64,000 bases of DNA, taken from the NCBI RefSeq assembly GCF_000218685.1, contig NW_006763294.1, positions 1,870,126 through 1,934,125 on the forward strand. The letters run 5' to 3'. The notes beneath the pieces were generated by a model, which saw only the letters and a list, made by a program, of their open reading frames with translations, was not told the origin of the DNA and searched no databases. This document shows, one piece after another, positions 44,818 through 58,873 of the stretch. The stretch's first letter is position 1. Each line of letters starts with the position of its first letter. Origin of the DNA: Serpula lacrymans var. lacrymans S7.9 (Eukaryota > Basidiomycota > Agaricomycetes > Boletales > Serpulaceae). The position numbers and the translations under genes were made by a program.

Positions 44818-46563
44818 TTAAGAGTTCTCCTCAACCCCGGGCTCTTGTTTAGATTCAGGCCCCGAAATTATATCTTCCCCTTCCCTCTTCCCTTTGATTT
44901 CACTCTCTTTGTCTCCACCCTCCTCAGCATCGACAAATTTGTCGTCTTTCCCGAATGTCTCCCACGCCTCCGTCCACATGCCATCGTCCCACCTCTCCTT
45001 CTCCACAGCCCTCATCACCTCCTTCCCCATCTCTTCCATCGCTTTCTTGCCTTCTTCTCGCCTCGCCTCCTCCTCTTTCAGTTTCTCCCTAAGTTCTCTA
45101 CACTCTCTCAAAATTTCTTCCTCCTTCTCCATCCTCTTCCCTCCCAGGTCGCTCGCGTAGCTCCAAAAGCAGACCTGCGAAAGTGTCATGTAGCTTGCGC
45201 GCCCCGCGTCTGATGGACCTAGCAGGCCTGCTTTGTGCAGGAGCGTTAGGTATCTGGCACGCGAATCGGGAAGCATAAAACCTTGGAGGATGGTGTCATT
45301 CTAAGAGGATTGTCAGTAGCACCTAATGCGGCACGTAGGTTAGCAGACAGATAAAGTGAGGCGTACATGGTCACGAAGAACGGCTGAAAGGTGGTCCAGC
45401 GGCGGAGCTGTTATGTTCCCTTTTTTCCGACTGGGCTCATTGAAAGGCTCTGTCGATGGTGGGGTAGTAGCCTTCTCGTCTTCATTTGGGTTTGGTTCCC
45501 TGGCCACTTCCTTACCCTTTACACTGGTCATGCTAGCACTGTCACAGCCATAAGGTCCGAGCCACGCTCTCCACAACTCGAGCTTAACTCCATCTGTTCC
45601 CAAGCGCCTTAGTAAAGTATGGCACCGTGCCCAATCCTTCTCATCGCCTTTCCAAACGCGATTAGGCTCCCCGAGAAATTGGTCAAGCACCGATCTCGAC
45701 TTCTCGCGTCCTTCTTCGTTATCGTAGTCGCAATCAATATAGTTGTCCTCATTCTTGCGCTTTATATCGCTTTTCTTGAAATTTCGAGCCGGACGCATCA
45801 TGAGTCTGACCCACCGCCTGCGTCGCACCCACGCGCCAGTGCTCAAGCTCCCCACCTCGGCGCGCCAGCTGTGCGGACGGAACATCCAGTTGTATTCGAA
45901 TCCGTCGTGTTGTACCTCGCCTGAGTCGGTGCGCATGTCGATCATCCACGCATTTGAGACCCAGCGCCAGGTGCCGTCTGGGAGGGGGTAGTTCCGTAGG
46001 GATACGTTTGGTTGATCCGCGCGGTGGGAAGAGGAGGACGGGACTGTAAATGGGAGGGGGTCAAAGAAAAAGAGTGAGTAGGGGGAGTAGTATGGCGTGG
46101 AGAAGACCGTCAATCTGTGTATGAACGAAGACTGTAAGTACGAGAGTGGCTTTGGAGGCATTGATGAGGAGAAGGAAGGGAGAAAGACACACCCTCGCTG
46201 GTTTTCGTACATGACAGCCCATTTGTATATATCTTTGTCGTCTGGTAGAACTGGAGAAATTCTAGAACCGTCAAGAATGATCGAGTTGTCGTTGTCGTTA
46301 TCGCTGCCTTGTTCTATGACAATGGGTGGCAAGTCGAGTGGGATGTGGTCCGAGTCTACGTCGCTGGCTGAAGGAGACGGAGAAGAAGACCTGTGACATG
46401 GAGAACATATCTTTGAGCGTAGGTTATAAAAGAAAGGCCTGCGTGATTTCTGTGCGAGATGACGCCGGGCTGGTTCTGCAGCAGACGAGTCGTCTGCATG
46501 TATCGCGTGCGGAGGCGCTACGGGCAGGGTGTCCTGAACACGAAGACTGTCGTACTCAGACAT
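44818..46563 (-). CDS. DysF (peroxin/ferlin) domain protein
   Basis: Start ATG 46561-46563 (SEYDSLRVQDTLPVAP), stop 44818-44820. After a Ser-rich N-terminus comes the DysF-type block: WAVMYENQRG, an intron (about 46123-46192), LTVFSTPYYSPYSLFFFDPL, then PDGTWRWVSNAWMIDMRTDS, DGFEYNWMFRPHSWR and GAWVRRRRWVRLMMRPA, the Trp/Arg pattern typical of Pex23/Pex30, TECPR1 and Spo73-like proteins. The C-terminal half after an intron (about 45277-45356) has ARYLTLLHKAGLLGPS and a long Glu/Lys-rich coiled-coil (about 44900-45140). No membrane segment is evident, unlike yeast Pex30. The function is therefore inferred only as membrane-contact or peroxisome/lipid related. Confidence 0.75.
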
Positions 46564-48142
46564 GTTCTTCGAGGAGGTTAGTTGATAAAAGTTAGTATTG
46601 GAGGTAATAGCTACGAGGATGTGGAACGGGTCTGTTGGTCGACAAACTAACTCATGTCTCGTGCCAGTCACGGTGAGCTCATGGATGAATTGGGAGGACA
46701 ACCCTAATCCGAATAAGGAACTGGCATGATCGAATACGCACCACTTGGTTATCCTGGGAATCAATACCATATGGGTACGCTCTACCCGTGACCTCGACGT
46801 GAACCCATCCGAGTCCTTCTTCCAACAACAGTACAGTGCTGGCTAACTAGTTACTGCAAAACATTCGTGGAACAAAGGACGACCAAAGTCTGTTGCAGAG
46901 TTTTAGCATACTTTAGCCTGAAGACATAGTCGAGAAAAGCAGTTATAATGCTTTACTGGCCTAGGAGTGATCGATGGAGGAATAATGAAGTTTGTATGGT
47001 TTGTAAATGTTCTTGTTTGTGGGCATATATTGATGGTTTCCTCAAGGTTATACTGCGCAGTAATAATTCGATAACTGGAGTAAATGGTCATTACCAAATG
47101 CTCACGTCCACATCACGAGATTATATGCGTATAATATGCATCATATTCTTGAGAATAACCAAGCTATATGAACGCGAAGACTTATTCGGATATGACGTTG
47201 GACCAAACTGGGGCTATGGTTACCCGTAGACCTGTAGAGGAGAGGAGCAAGGCGTGCTATCGCAAAGCCCCAAGCAGAGTATCAGTACTGCTATGGCATC
47301 TATACACAACCCCTACCTCTACCCAAAGAGGCCCACGGACCCTCCCGGACCCGCATATATGCACTCTCTTTGATTTTTACATCGTGGATTATGGCAATTG
47401 GTGCAGTTTTTATGTTAGTGCGGCAAAAAGATCATGGAGTGGAGGGCGTGTATCGATTACAGGACCTTATCAAGCCCAAGGGAACGTGGAGACCATCGAT
47501 TGGAAGGATATCAATGACAGACATAACAAGAATGCTGACCCAAAGACACTAGCACACCTCAATTTCAACAGAAAAAGGACAGGATATCCTCCCACCCGCA
47601 ATCAAAGGAAGTCAGATAAACTTGTTACACTACTAATAGCACGACCTGGAATGGATATATATTGGAAGTGGCTGGACATCCTTCCCGATTCGATATGGCC
47701 TCATTTCATCTGCTATTGGGGGATGGCATGAGGTAAATTCCAACTATTGGACAGACAATATCTGGACTTCTCTTTCATTTGCAGGATGGAGTGGGCATAT
47801 ACAGGCCATGGTTCACTGTTGGACAGGTCCAAGGGCTTCAAGAACTTTCATGGATGTCTAATGTTGAGGTGAATGGACGACAGTATTGTGTCATCATATA
47901 TCTCGGCGTAGGAGAGGTAGTCATTGGTCAGCCTCCCGTGTGAGCATCAACGCACCTCGTCCATCGGTCCATTCTGTAAGATCTTACGCATCAAGTCTTG
48001 GACCGCTTTCTTCCATTAGAATCATGACTAGCTAATGTGTCACCCTTGCGATTCCGAGAACGACCACTGAACTCAAGGCTTTATCAGTCTCTCTTCTTCC
48101 TTCCCAGTCCCCAAATTTCGTACATTCTGCTATCGTCGTACA
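46564..48142. other. Divergent intergenic region with an orphan frame
   Basis: 1.58 kb between two divergent genes. A plus-strand frame of 187 codons (47168-47731) is open but lacks recognisable motifs or a convincing intron pattern. I treat it as unproven. The two ends presumably hold the promoters of the flanking genes. Confidence 0.4.
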
Positions 48143-50520
<2,378 letters not shown>

Positions 50521-50954
50521 TTTTTAGCATGATGTTGCAAATGATACCTTTGTTCCTGCCGTTTTGTTGATCCCACTTCTCTTCAGAGATCCCAGTAATC
50601 CAGCATTATACCTACGTCCTTGTGAATATGACACAAGATTCGTCTAGATAAGTGATAAGTCTGAAGCCGTGAAAATATGTAACATTAGTAACAACAATAC
50701 ATTGATTCGATAGGTAGAGCAATCAGAAAGAGGGTTGATCTCAATGAACAACTTGCACAAAGCACAAAGGTCAAAACGGATGTGTTGAAGTTTTACAAGA
50801 AAGCTCTTGGAAATATTGTAAAATCACTGCGAAATCATGGTCAATGTGATTCCAAGAGCGCAACCAAAAGATATGAGAGATACGCACATGATGGCAGTAA
50901 ATAGAACATAAATTTTGGGAGGTATAAATATTGAAAAAGCCAGAATTTCCCCGG
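50521..50954. other. Convergent intergenic region
   Basis: The 3' flanks of the AGC-like kinase and the exonuclease gene face each other. AT-rich, no gene or repeat seen. Confidence 0.5.
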
Positions 50955-53108
50955 TTATGAACGGCTTCCATTTTCCAGGATCCACTGTCTGTGCCGCTGC
51001 CAGCTACTTGATTCCATCCGTACTAGTTCTTTTAACTTATCCATATTGAATGGTAGCGAAGTGTCTGCTTGCAAGGCACCGATAACATACGATCTTCCGG
51101 GACGGCATTTAGCCCAATCTGGAGCTTGCGATCATTACACTTACATTACTGTGCTCTCTTTTAATGGCTCGGCTCTATCTTTACTTTTCAATGTCATGCA
51201 CATTTCTTTCAAAGGCATCTTTCTGTGATGCCACAAGTTAAATGCGCGTAAGTGTTGGGGCCTGGGTGGTTCATTGTATGCAACAGCAAAGCTGGTCCGT
51301 GAAAATTGCGTCGATCCGGAGCCTTGACTAGAATTAGATATTGTCCGAGAAGTTTGGTTCAACTTTGAGCTTCGATCGGTGTTAACTACACTGGTGGATG
51401 CAGATGGGTCCAAAGCTCTTCCTGCCTTCGCAGCGATATGGATTAGTCTCTCGTGGACCATCAATGCACAATGTGCATCGCTCGCAGCATCTAGAGCACG
51501 GAAGTTAGTTGAGTGCATCTGCAAAATTGATATATAATTCGAGAACTCACACTCGATCATCTTGCTATTCAGAACACCTTCCCAGTTTGCGGTGCGTTCT
51601 TTACCCTTCTTGAGTGTTTTATGGAGATACATTGCCACCATCTTCGCTAGGCTAACTATCTGCCGATTGTACACGGTCACAAAGCGTGGATCAGCCTGTC
51701 GAGCGAGCGAACCAAGTTCCACCAAATTACGCGCGTGTATGCCGAAATCGCGGAATAACTTCTCGCCATCATCTTGACGTGTGCATTATAAGAGACTATA
51801 ACGGTCCGCTACGAGAAAGCGAGACTCACTGAGAATGTTGGCTCCCGTTTTGACTACACTGGGGGATTCAATAATATCCTGTGAAACATAATCAGATGTA
51901 TTCCATAATCTTGAAGAATATTGATTTACAAGTACTCCTTGCGGAAACCCTAAAAATCCCACAGTCAACGTATTGACATGTTAAATACGAAGAAACATTC
52001 ACTTTTCATAGCGCTGACTTGAATAAGTAAAATTGTATTTCTGTCACAGAGTTGCACCAACGCAGTGCGCCTTTCAGCTGCTCCCGCAGACCACATGACT
52101 CTCCATTCCAGGTCAAACCCCAAAGGACTATAGAGTTTATTCACTGACGTTCATAATCCGACTATGTGTACACGTACCCTTCTAATGTCTTCACTAGTTC
52201 GTTAGCTTGTTCCTCATTTTTGATGTATACAGCTGAAGCTTTTGGCGAATAATCCAAGTACGAATATAACGGAAGAATACTTTTAATATGTTCATTGGAG
52301 GAGTCTTGAGGTATATATGTCTTTGGAGATTTTTCGCCTATGATATCCGAAGCAGGGGTATTCTTCAAATTTGACAGCTTTGTCGCAGGATTTTTCTTTA
52401 CTTTGCGTGGAGGTATTGTCGGGAGGTCAGTTCCACCAGTGGGACTCTGTTCGCTGCTTGTATTACTATAGGAAAATGGCATCGAGCGAGATTTAAGTAT
52501 AATGAATATGCGCACATGTATAACAAGTACGTACTCAGTTGGGTCTCCTGTGAGTGAAGTAGAGATTGGTCGCGAGAAGCTTTCTAGATTTTCAGTTTTG
52601 TCTGCATATAGCGGTAAGAATAAATCGTCCCCAGGGGAGCAAGCATTATATGGATCGTCGGTGTTGGTGGCTGCAGCATTCTTGAATTCCCTCTTCTTTG
52701 AGGTGACAGCCGCTGCGCCCGCGCCCTCCCTTTGCTTTGTACTGGTAGTTTTTGTATGTTGTCCAGCGAAATCCTTGTGAGTCTTAGTGGCAGCTTCACG
52801 GGGATTGTTTTTCAGGAAAAACGGATGTATGCTGCATCAAATAAATGAGGTTAGAGTAAGTATATTACGATTGAATGAGACATGTTCACTAACGGCCTTG
52901 AACTATAGGCTTTTGTATCTTCTTTTTTCTTCGGCGCGAATACCACATCGATAATTTCAATCGAACTATCAGAAGAATCATCCTTGGGCTCTTGTTGACT
53001 TTCTTGCGCCTGTGCAAATTTATCATATGCGTGTGTGCACCGTGAAAACTCCTTCGCTCGAGAGCCAATTCGAGGAGGAGAGGCGAGAACACGGTATTTG
53101 GGAGTCAT
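50955..53108 (-). CDS. Werner-type 3'-5' exonuclease without helicase domain
   Basis: Predicted DNA (possibly RNA) 3'-5' exonuclease of the DEDDy RNase-D/WRN class. The start at 53106-53108 reads TPKYRVLASPPRIGSRAKEF. A disordered, Lys/Ser-rich N-terminus precedes AVYIKNEEQANELVKTLEG, then motif I GFDLEWR (about 52115-52135, metal-binding D and E), LVQLCDRNTILLIQVSAM, motif II as KTGANIL..DDGEKLFRDFGI, and motif III CEFSNY..ASDAHCALMVHERL (C..NYA-D, Tyr-containing) split by an intron. The tail HLRAFNLWHHRKMPLKEMC, KSKDRAEPLKESTV, an intron starting GTAAGT at about 51148 and SYVIGALQADTSLPFNMDK resembles the helix-turn-helix C-terminus found in WRN/RQC proteins. The stop is at 50955-50957. A RecQ helicase core is absent, as in plant WRN-exo-only proteins. 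Confidence 0.85.
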
Positions 53109-54028
53109 CCCGAGTCTAATCATATACAAGTCCAAAAACAAAGTCAGTAGTAATGTTTGGGTATGAAATATCAGCGTAATGATGTTAGTTACATATACAA
53201 AGTGTACTGAACCCGGAAAGCTTGAATCGTTATCGTAGACAGCAGACTTGAAGAAAGCGCGTCGCGTTGCGTGAGATGAACACGTATCACATGATCATGG
53301 TCAATCATGTGATCTCCTTCAGGACATACGACGTTTGTCAAATTGCTTTCTTGCTCTGACTTTTGTTAGACCGTGCTCTGGCAATACCATCCTATGCTCG
53401 TTTCCTTTCTGTTTTGCCAATGAGACAATATGACTATCCATTACCAGCTCATGGCTCGCCGACTTCTAAAATCACGATAAGCGGAGAAACACAACGACCT
53501 GTCATATCTTCTTCCGAATTCGCAACCTACAGTGCTTGTCTGCATAAATCTTGGGACTCCAAAGCTAACCGGCGTCGTTTGTGCGTGCGATGAAAGCCTT
53601 GTTCAGATAAAAAGACCCCTGGGACAAGCTGGCATATCGACCTCATGGTCGACCAAAGCAGAGTGCAATCAAGATTCTGCCCGAAGGCCGAGCCAAACTG
53701 ATCAGAAATGTATCTCAGAAGATATCATGACTCCTGCATTATCGGGGTTATCTCCTGCGCTGATGTTACTCCCCGAGCCTTGTAATGCTTGATCGGGTTC
53801 TCTTGGAGAGTGTTGCTGAGTTTGTGCGGAAGATGTAGGGCCCTATACATAGTAAAGTGCACGGAGAAACTTGTCATAAAACCATCACGTTCCACCCATA
53901 TCAAAGAAACCCGCTGCTTGACTGCTGATTGATCCCCCAAGGATATGTCCGTACCAAGTAATCATCTAGCCTTTTAATGAATGTGCTAATTGCTTGGAGT
54001 TTCTTCAGTCTTCAAGCCTTGTATCATA
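53109..54028. other. Divergent intergenic/promoter region
   Basis: About 0.9 kb between the exonuclease and GMC oxidoreductase starts. Two short plus-strand frames (53363-53593, 53532-53792) show no family motif. CACGTG-like and ATCATGTGAT-like palindromes occur near 53285-53320 but cannot be assigned. Confidence 0.4.
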
Positions 54029-56702
54029 ATGCAGAGATTAGTTTATTCGTTCCAGCATTCGTTTGTCAAGAAGACAAAGTTCCATAAGGATGGTGTACGC
54101 ATTACGCCCGAGTTTGACTTCGTTGTCGTAGGAGGCGGGTAAGACTCTCCTCGTGGGTAGAATGTTTGGCATTGGTCTATGACGATTTACTAGGCCTGCC
54201 GGTTGCGCTCTTGCTACTCGACTATCCGAAGGTGGAAAATTCAGTGTTCTATTGCTAGAGCAAGGGACATCGTGAGCTTCATTCCTGATAATCCTCAAGG
54301 GATAATATGTCGGGTGCTGAACCTATTTCCCCACAGTGTTGAACAACATCCAGAGTTGGAAGGATGCATGGACTATATTTTACAAACACGGGCCTTGCAC
54401 GGCTCTTCGTTTGATGCTGAGTATTCGACTGTCTCTGAAGGTCAATTTTGTCCCCACGAGCTGAAGATCAGCAGTGGTAAGCAATCTCACAGTATACTAG
54501 CATACGTCATTATAATGGTTATACATAAATTCAGGGAAGGTACTTGGAGGATCTTCATGCATTAACTGGGCGATCTGGACACGCGGAGCGAAAGGTACGG
54601 TTTTAGCTTTCTCCCATAAATCACCACTCTAGCAAACCTCGTTCCTGCTTTCTGCTCAGATGATTACGAATTATGGGCGCAACTCGCTGGCAACGAGGAG
54701 TTCTCCTGGAAAAGAGTGGTTCACTATTTCAGTCAGGTAAAACCGATGCTTTGGGAGCCTTGAAGTAAATTTCCCAGTTGTCTGACTTTTTCTCCCTCTT
54801 ATCAGATTGAGAAACCCACAGGTGGGCCTATAAGTGTTCGCTCCGTGAAGGATACGCCGCGGGACCACTACTGGTCTGACACTGCCTCACTTTCTCTGGG
54901 ACAAGCTGGGTTTCAACGACTTGATGGTCTGAATAACGGAGATTTGCTGGGGTATGGTGAGATGATGGAGTGTCTCGATGAGAACGGCTTTAGATGTTCC
55001 GCGAATGCGTATGTGCGGGCTGCAGCCGAAGAGATGAAACGACAGCCGGAGACCGGAGAGGCAGCCAGAAGGTTTGAGATTTGGACCTCGATTGAGGTTC
55101 AGCGAGTTGTTTTTGAGGATGTGAAAGTGATGGGAGAAGAACCCAAAGCCATAGGTGTGCACACTCCCTTTGGCTTCATAAGGGCAAGTCATGAAGTGGT
55201 ACGTTTTTTCCGATCGTGTTTCTTATTTGGTGACGATGATTACTCATTGGTGGAAAGATTCTTACTGCGGGGACGGTGAAGAGCGCACATCTGATGCTTC
55301 TGTGAGTGCAATCACTCTATTTCTCCATCTGTATTCAAATGATATTTTTTCCAACAGGTCGGGCATCGGACCCGCGGGTCAGCTTACCGAACATGGCATA
55401 TCTGTTATCGTGGACTCACCGGAAGTAGGAGAGAATTTGTGGGAACACCCATTCGTAGATGTCAGGTCGTTATGTCTCATGCGAATTACTGTATTCCTTA
55501 CATCTGATGCGTCCTGTTTTTGGACTTCCGACAGGTTCAAAGTGAAGGACCACAAGCGCAGGGATACCGTGGAAGATTTTGCTACTTTGAAAACTTCCGC
55601 TCGGCATGTAGACAAGTGGGCGAAGACAAAGAGTGGTCTGATGAGTGGTGAGTTTATATTTGAAGATGTCAGCGGACCGGCTGTTCATGGTACAATGTTT
55701 GCTTTTCTTGCCTTGACATTTCACCCAGGCCTGCTATATGAATGGATGGCATTTTCTAATTTTGGAGATAGGCTAAGGACAGCGCTGCCGCCAGATCAGA
55801 CGTCTGTATCCTTCTCATGGCTAGAATATCTGCGCTCTCAGATTTCTCAAATCTTGCCCTTCCGTCTTTTCTACAGCTCCTCGAAGCCATCTCTCAGGAC
55901 ATTTACTCCTCTAGAGGAGAAGTACCTTTTCCGACCTGGTGCTCCCCATATCGAACAAATGGTTCATTATGGCCATGGTCTGACACAAGCGCCAGACCCA
56001 TTGGAAACGTCATATATATCGATTTCAAATGTTTTACTGACACCTGTGTCGCGTGGTTCGGTGACCCTGGCCAGCGCTCCAGCGGATGCTGATGCCTCCA
56101 CTACTCAGTTGCCACGAATTGTTGTAAACCAGCTGAAAGAAGAAGTGGATAGAGAATTACTCGTCGCTGCACTAGAAAAGTCCTACGAGATTTCCAGGAC
56201 ACCGGCTTGGGCCGAATTTCTGGAAGCAGAGGAAACACCGTCAAAGGATAAGTTGATTGAGATTATCAGAGACAGAGTCTCCACACGTAAGTTCCCTTTG
56301 TCCTTAACTATGTTATGACTGACTTCTGTTCTGGAACCGCTCCTAAATAATCATTTGATGTCCGCGCAGTATGGCATCTTGGTGGAACGTGTTCAATGCG
56401 AACCAAAGATACGCGTGGAGTTGTTGATAACGCCTTCCGTGTACAGGGAGTAAAAGGGCTTCGAATCGCAGGTTAGTTTTTGCGCCCAGTGATTTTCCCA
56501 TTGCAGCCCCAGAAGGGGATATTCCTGATAAAAATCCAAAGATATCAGCGTGGTACCTTTCCCAGTGGTTGCTCACACCCAATCTGTCGCATATTTACTC
56601 GGCGAAATGGTAGGTTTTAGCCATTACCTTTTTTGCCTTAATCTTGTTCACCGAATGACGAAACAGGCTGCTCGTTTGTTAAAAGAAGAGTATACGAAAT
56701 GA
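54029..56702 (+). CDS. GMC-family FAD oxidoreductase
   Basis: Flavin oxidase/dehydrogenase acting on alcohols or related substrates. ATG 54029. FAD-binding Rossmann motif FDFVVVGGG, intron, PAGCALATRLSE (GxGxxG type), LLLEQG. GMC signature region KVLGGSSCINWAIWTRGAK (about 54535-54590). HEV, an intron (55199-55256), then ILTAGTVKSAHLMLL, another intron and SGIGPAGQLTEHGISVIVDS, the second GMC signature. Near the end are VWHLGGTCSMRTKD, with the first catalytic His, RGVVDNAFRVQGVKGLRIA, and after an intron (about 56472-56540) DISVVPFPVVAHTQSVAYLL with the second His, so the His/His pair is kept. It ends AARLLKEEYTK at 56700-56702. About a dozen short introns. There is no N-terminal signal peptide, suggesting an intracellular enzyme. 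The substrate is unknown. Confidence 0.9.
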
Positions 56703-56896
56703 AAAAGATGTATATCATAATTCTACATGTGACAATTTTTGGTACATGGGTATTTCGGGTATACGAAGCCGTATTCTATAGTGACCTATGTACGCCGTGT
56801 ACTGATATCACATATGCGGATGCTACTTTTACATTAAGTTGATACAGTGGTATAAGTCTATCCATGGTCTATATAGGTCAGTCCACAACAGGAAAT

Positions 56897-57805
56897 TCAC
56901 AATTTGGTTATGACAGGTTGCATTTTGTTCAAGTAGGCGGAGGCAACAATTCTTCCCGAGTCTTTATTGACGACCTGACACGTGACGTCGTTTAGCTATG
57001 AACATGTGCGACAGCGAAGAAAGTTAACGTACCTCGCATCGTGCACTCATGATTCTTCCACCAAGTGCTATCGAAGTACTGATTATGTGAAGACATGTCC
57101 CCCTGTGAAGGGCTTGAGAAAGAAAGAGGGATTTCCGAGCACGGAGAAGCTTACAAAGGCGCTGGCGAGTGAAAGAGTACATTCATGGCTTGGGTCACCC
57201 CAACGCCGTTCACGTTTTGGATCAGCCCGAGGGCTATGAGAGGTGTACTACAACAACTGGATGACAATTACATGAGCACATTATTCAACTTGGAGATGAG
57301 CCAGGACTAACTTATCAATGAGGAATGCTATACATCCGCCGTGAAGCATTCCAGCTCCGTTGAGCATACCTGATAATCACAAATAAATTAACAGTCCTTT
57401 AGATATAACAGAAAACGAACTTTTTGTTACAATGACTTCTGCGACAGTTGTGGCTTCCATACGACCTTTCTTGTCGCTATTTTCTTCGACGCTGATATCA
57501 ATAAACTTGACAGACTTTGCAACAGTGTGTCCAAAGCATTGTTCATCGCCGGCCCCGTAGGCAACGAAAGTATTCAAGATGAGTTGTTTTACATAGGGGG
57601 ATACGTTCCCTTTTATTTGAGAGACATCCCCGTAGTTTGAAAAGGAAGTGGGGTCGACCCAAGCTGCCGACTTTGATCGACGAGATACTTTTGGGTAAAC
57701 GTCGTATATGACACCCTCCGATGATGATGATGAGGACGGGCAGGGATAGTTGTCATAAGAAGAGGACACTGCACTGGCCGACATCGTGGATGATCGTGAA
57801 GACAT
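56897..57805 (-). CDS. Hotdog-fold thioesterase (ACOT13/PaaI-like)
   Basis: Predicted acyl-CoA thioesterase. ATG 57803-57805 reads SSRSSTMSASAV with a Ser-rich leader. Then come CFGHTVAKSVKFIDISVEE and METTTVAEVIVT-like strands, an intron, and GMLNGAGMLHGGCIAFLID, the hotdog helix with the HGG catalytic/binding motif. Next is STPLIALGLIQNVNGVGVTQ, then STSIALGGRIMSARCEV and an intron, and NKDSGRIVASAYLNKMQPV. Stop 56897-56899. About 200-240 residues, usual for the family with an extended N-terminus. It is convergent with the GMC gene and upstream of, in tandem with, the desaturase gene. Whether it acts on fatty acyl-CoA is inferred from the family. Confidence 0.8.
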
Positions 57806-58873
57806 GATGGACAAAGTGTTGTGAAAGGGGGACTTTGTTGTCTGACCGTAAAAGCTGGAGATGAAGCCCAATATTTATTCGTTATCAGGACATGAAGACT
57901 TCCACTGAAGCTATATATAAACTTGAATGTTCCTATGGCATGTCTGGAAGAGCGGCCTGGTCGAATCTGGTGATGGCTTTCGCCTCTCCGTGTCCTAGTC
58001 GAGCATGAGGACTTCTCGGAAAAGACTCCAAAGGTACGTACACGTGGCCATAGCCGCCCCGGTAGACATTGAGTCAATCCAAAGGGTCAATGGAAAGCTC
58101 CCGCTGCAGAGCTGTTTTGCCATAGGAATTGCAACGTGGAGCCCTGCGGATCCCTGGACCTGTTCGATATAGGTGGCTCGGCGGAGACATTGTTGTACAC
58201 GTATGATGAATGATTACTGATGAGGACTTGTTGACAGAATACGCGGGAAAGTTTATGTCTGTCCATGATATCGCTAGATACTCAGCGCTATCGCCATCCA
58301 TAAAGGCATGTCAGAATCACCGGCGGTCCGCCACAAAGTAAGTCTATAGTAGGACTAGAAAGAAGGCTTCCCCCAATCCAAATCAGTAATGCTGGTGAGA
58401 AGCTTGGGAACATGCAATTGACAAGGCGGTCTGGAAAGTACGAGGATAACCATTACTGTCGAATAAAATCCGTCCGTGTGTACGGCTCGCACCACATTCA
58501 ACCTTGACGCCGCACTGGCGGAGCACAGAAAGCCTTCGAGGGGATTTACCGCAGTGTTCCCAAGGTGGTCGTCTTGTAAAAGCGAACGTTTCTCGCGCTT
58601 CCAGGGCAAAGGTAGCAACGGTGATTTAGCCAGGAACTCGCACATCGTAATCGTACATACGGATGCATATGGCTCACTTCCAAGAGGCGAAGCAAATTCA
58701 TAGGCTTTTCCCAAGACACGCCACACATCCCAAATGGATATCATACTCTCCCACCAATTGCGGATCAGATATGTTCCCTCCATCAACAAAGATTTCTCTG
58801 TAAGCAGAAACAGCCTATCTAACGCTCTCAGAAGCCAGATTGCAATCGCCCGCCGAGACTCTCATCCCATATA
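57806..58873. other. Intergenic region with an unassigned minus-strand frame
   Basis: About 1.07 kb between the desaturase stop and the thioesterase start. An open minus-strand frame at 58355-58789 (about 144 codons, NWWESMISIWDVWRVLGKAY) has no recognised motif and no clear start. It may be part of the desaturase 3' leader or an unknown gene. Confidence 0.35.

Noticed and set aside
51141..51228. Stop at 51141 as the end of the exonuclease
   Set aside because: GTAAGT at the end of that exon and an in-frame continuation SYVIGALQAD..ENGSRS to 50955 fit the family C-terminus better.
56600..56613. TAG at 56611 as the GMC oxidoreductase stop
   Set aside because: Placing the preceding intron at about 56472-56540 gives the family end (PFPVVAHTQSVAYLLGEM, intron, AARLLKEEYTK), with the real stop at 56700-56702.
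58355..58789. Protein-coding gene on the minus strand (144 codons)
   Set aside because: No recognisable motif, no clear start or intron pattern, and it directly follows the desaturase stop; kept only as an unassigned frame.
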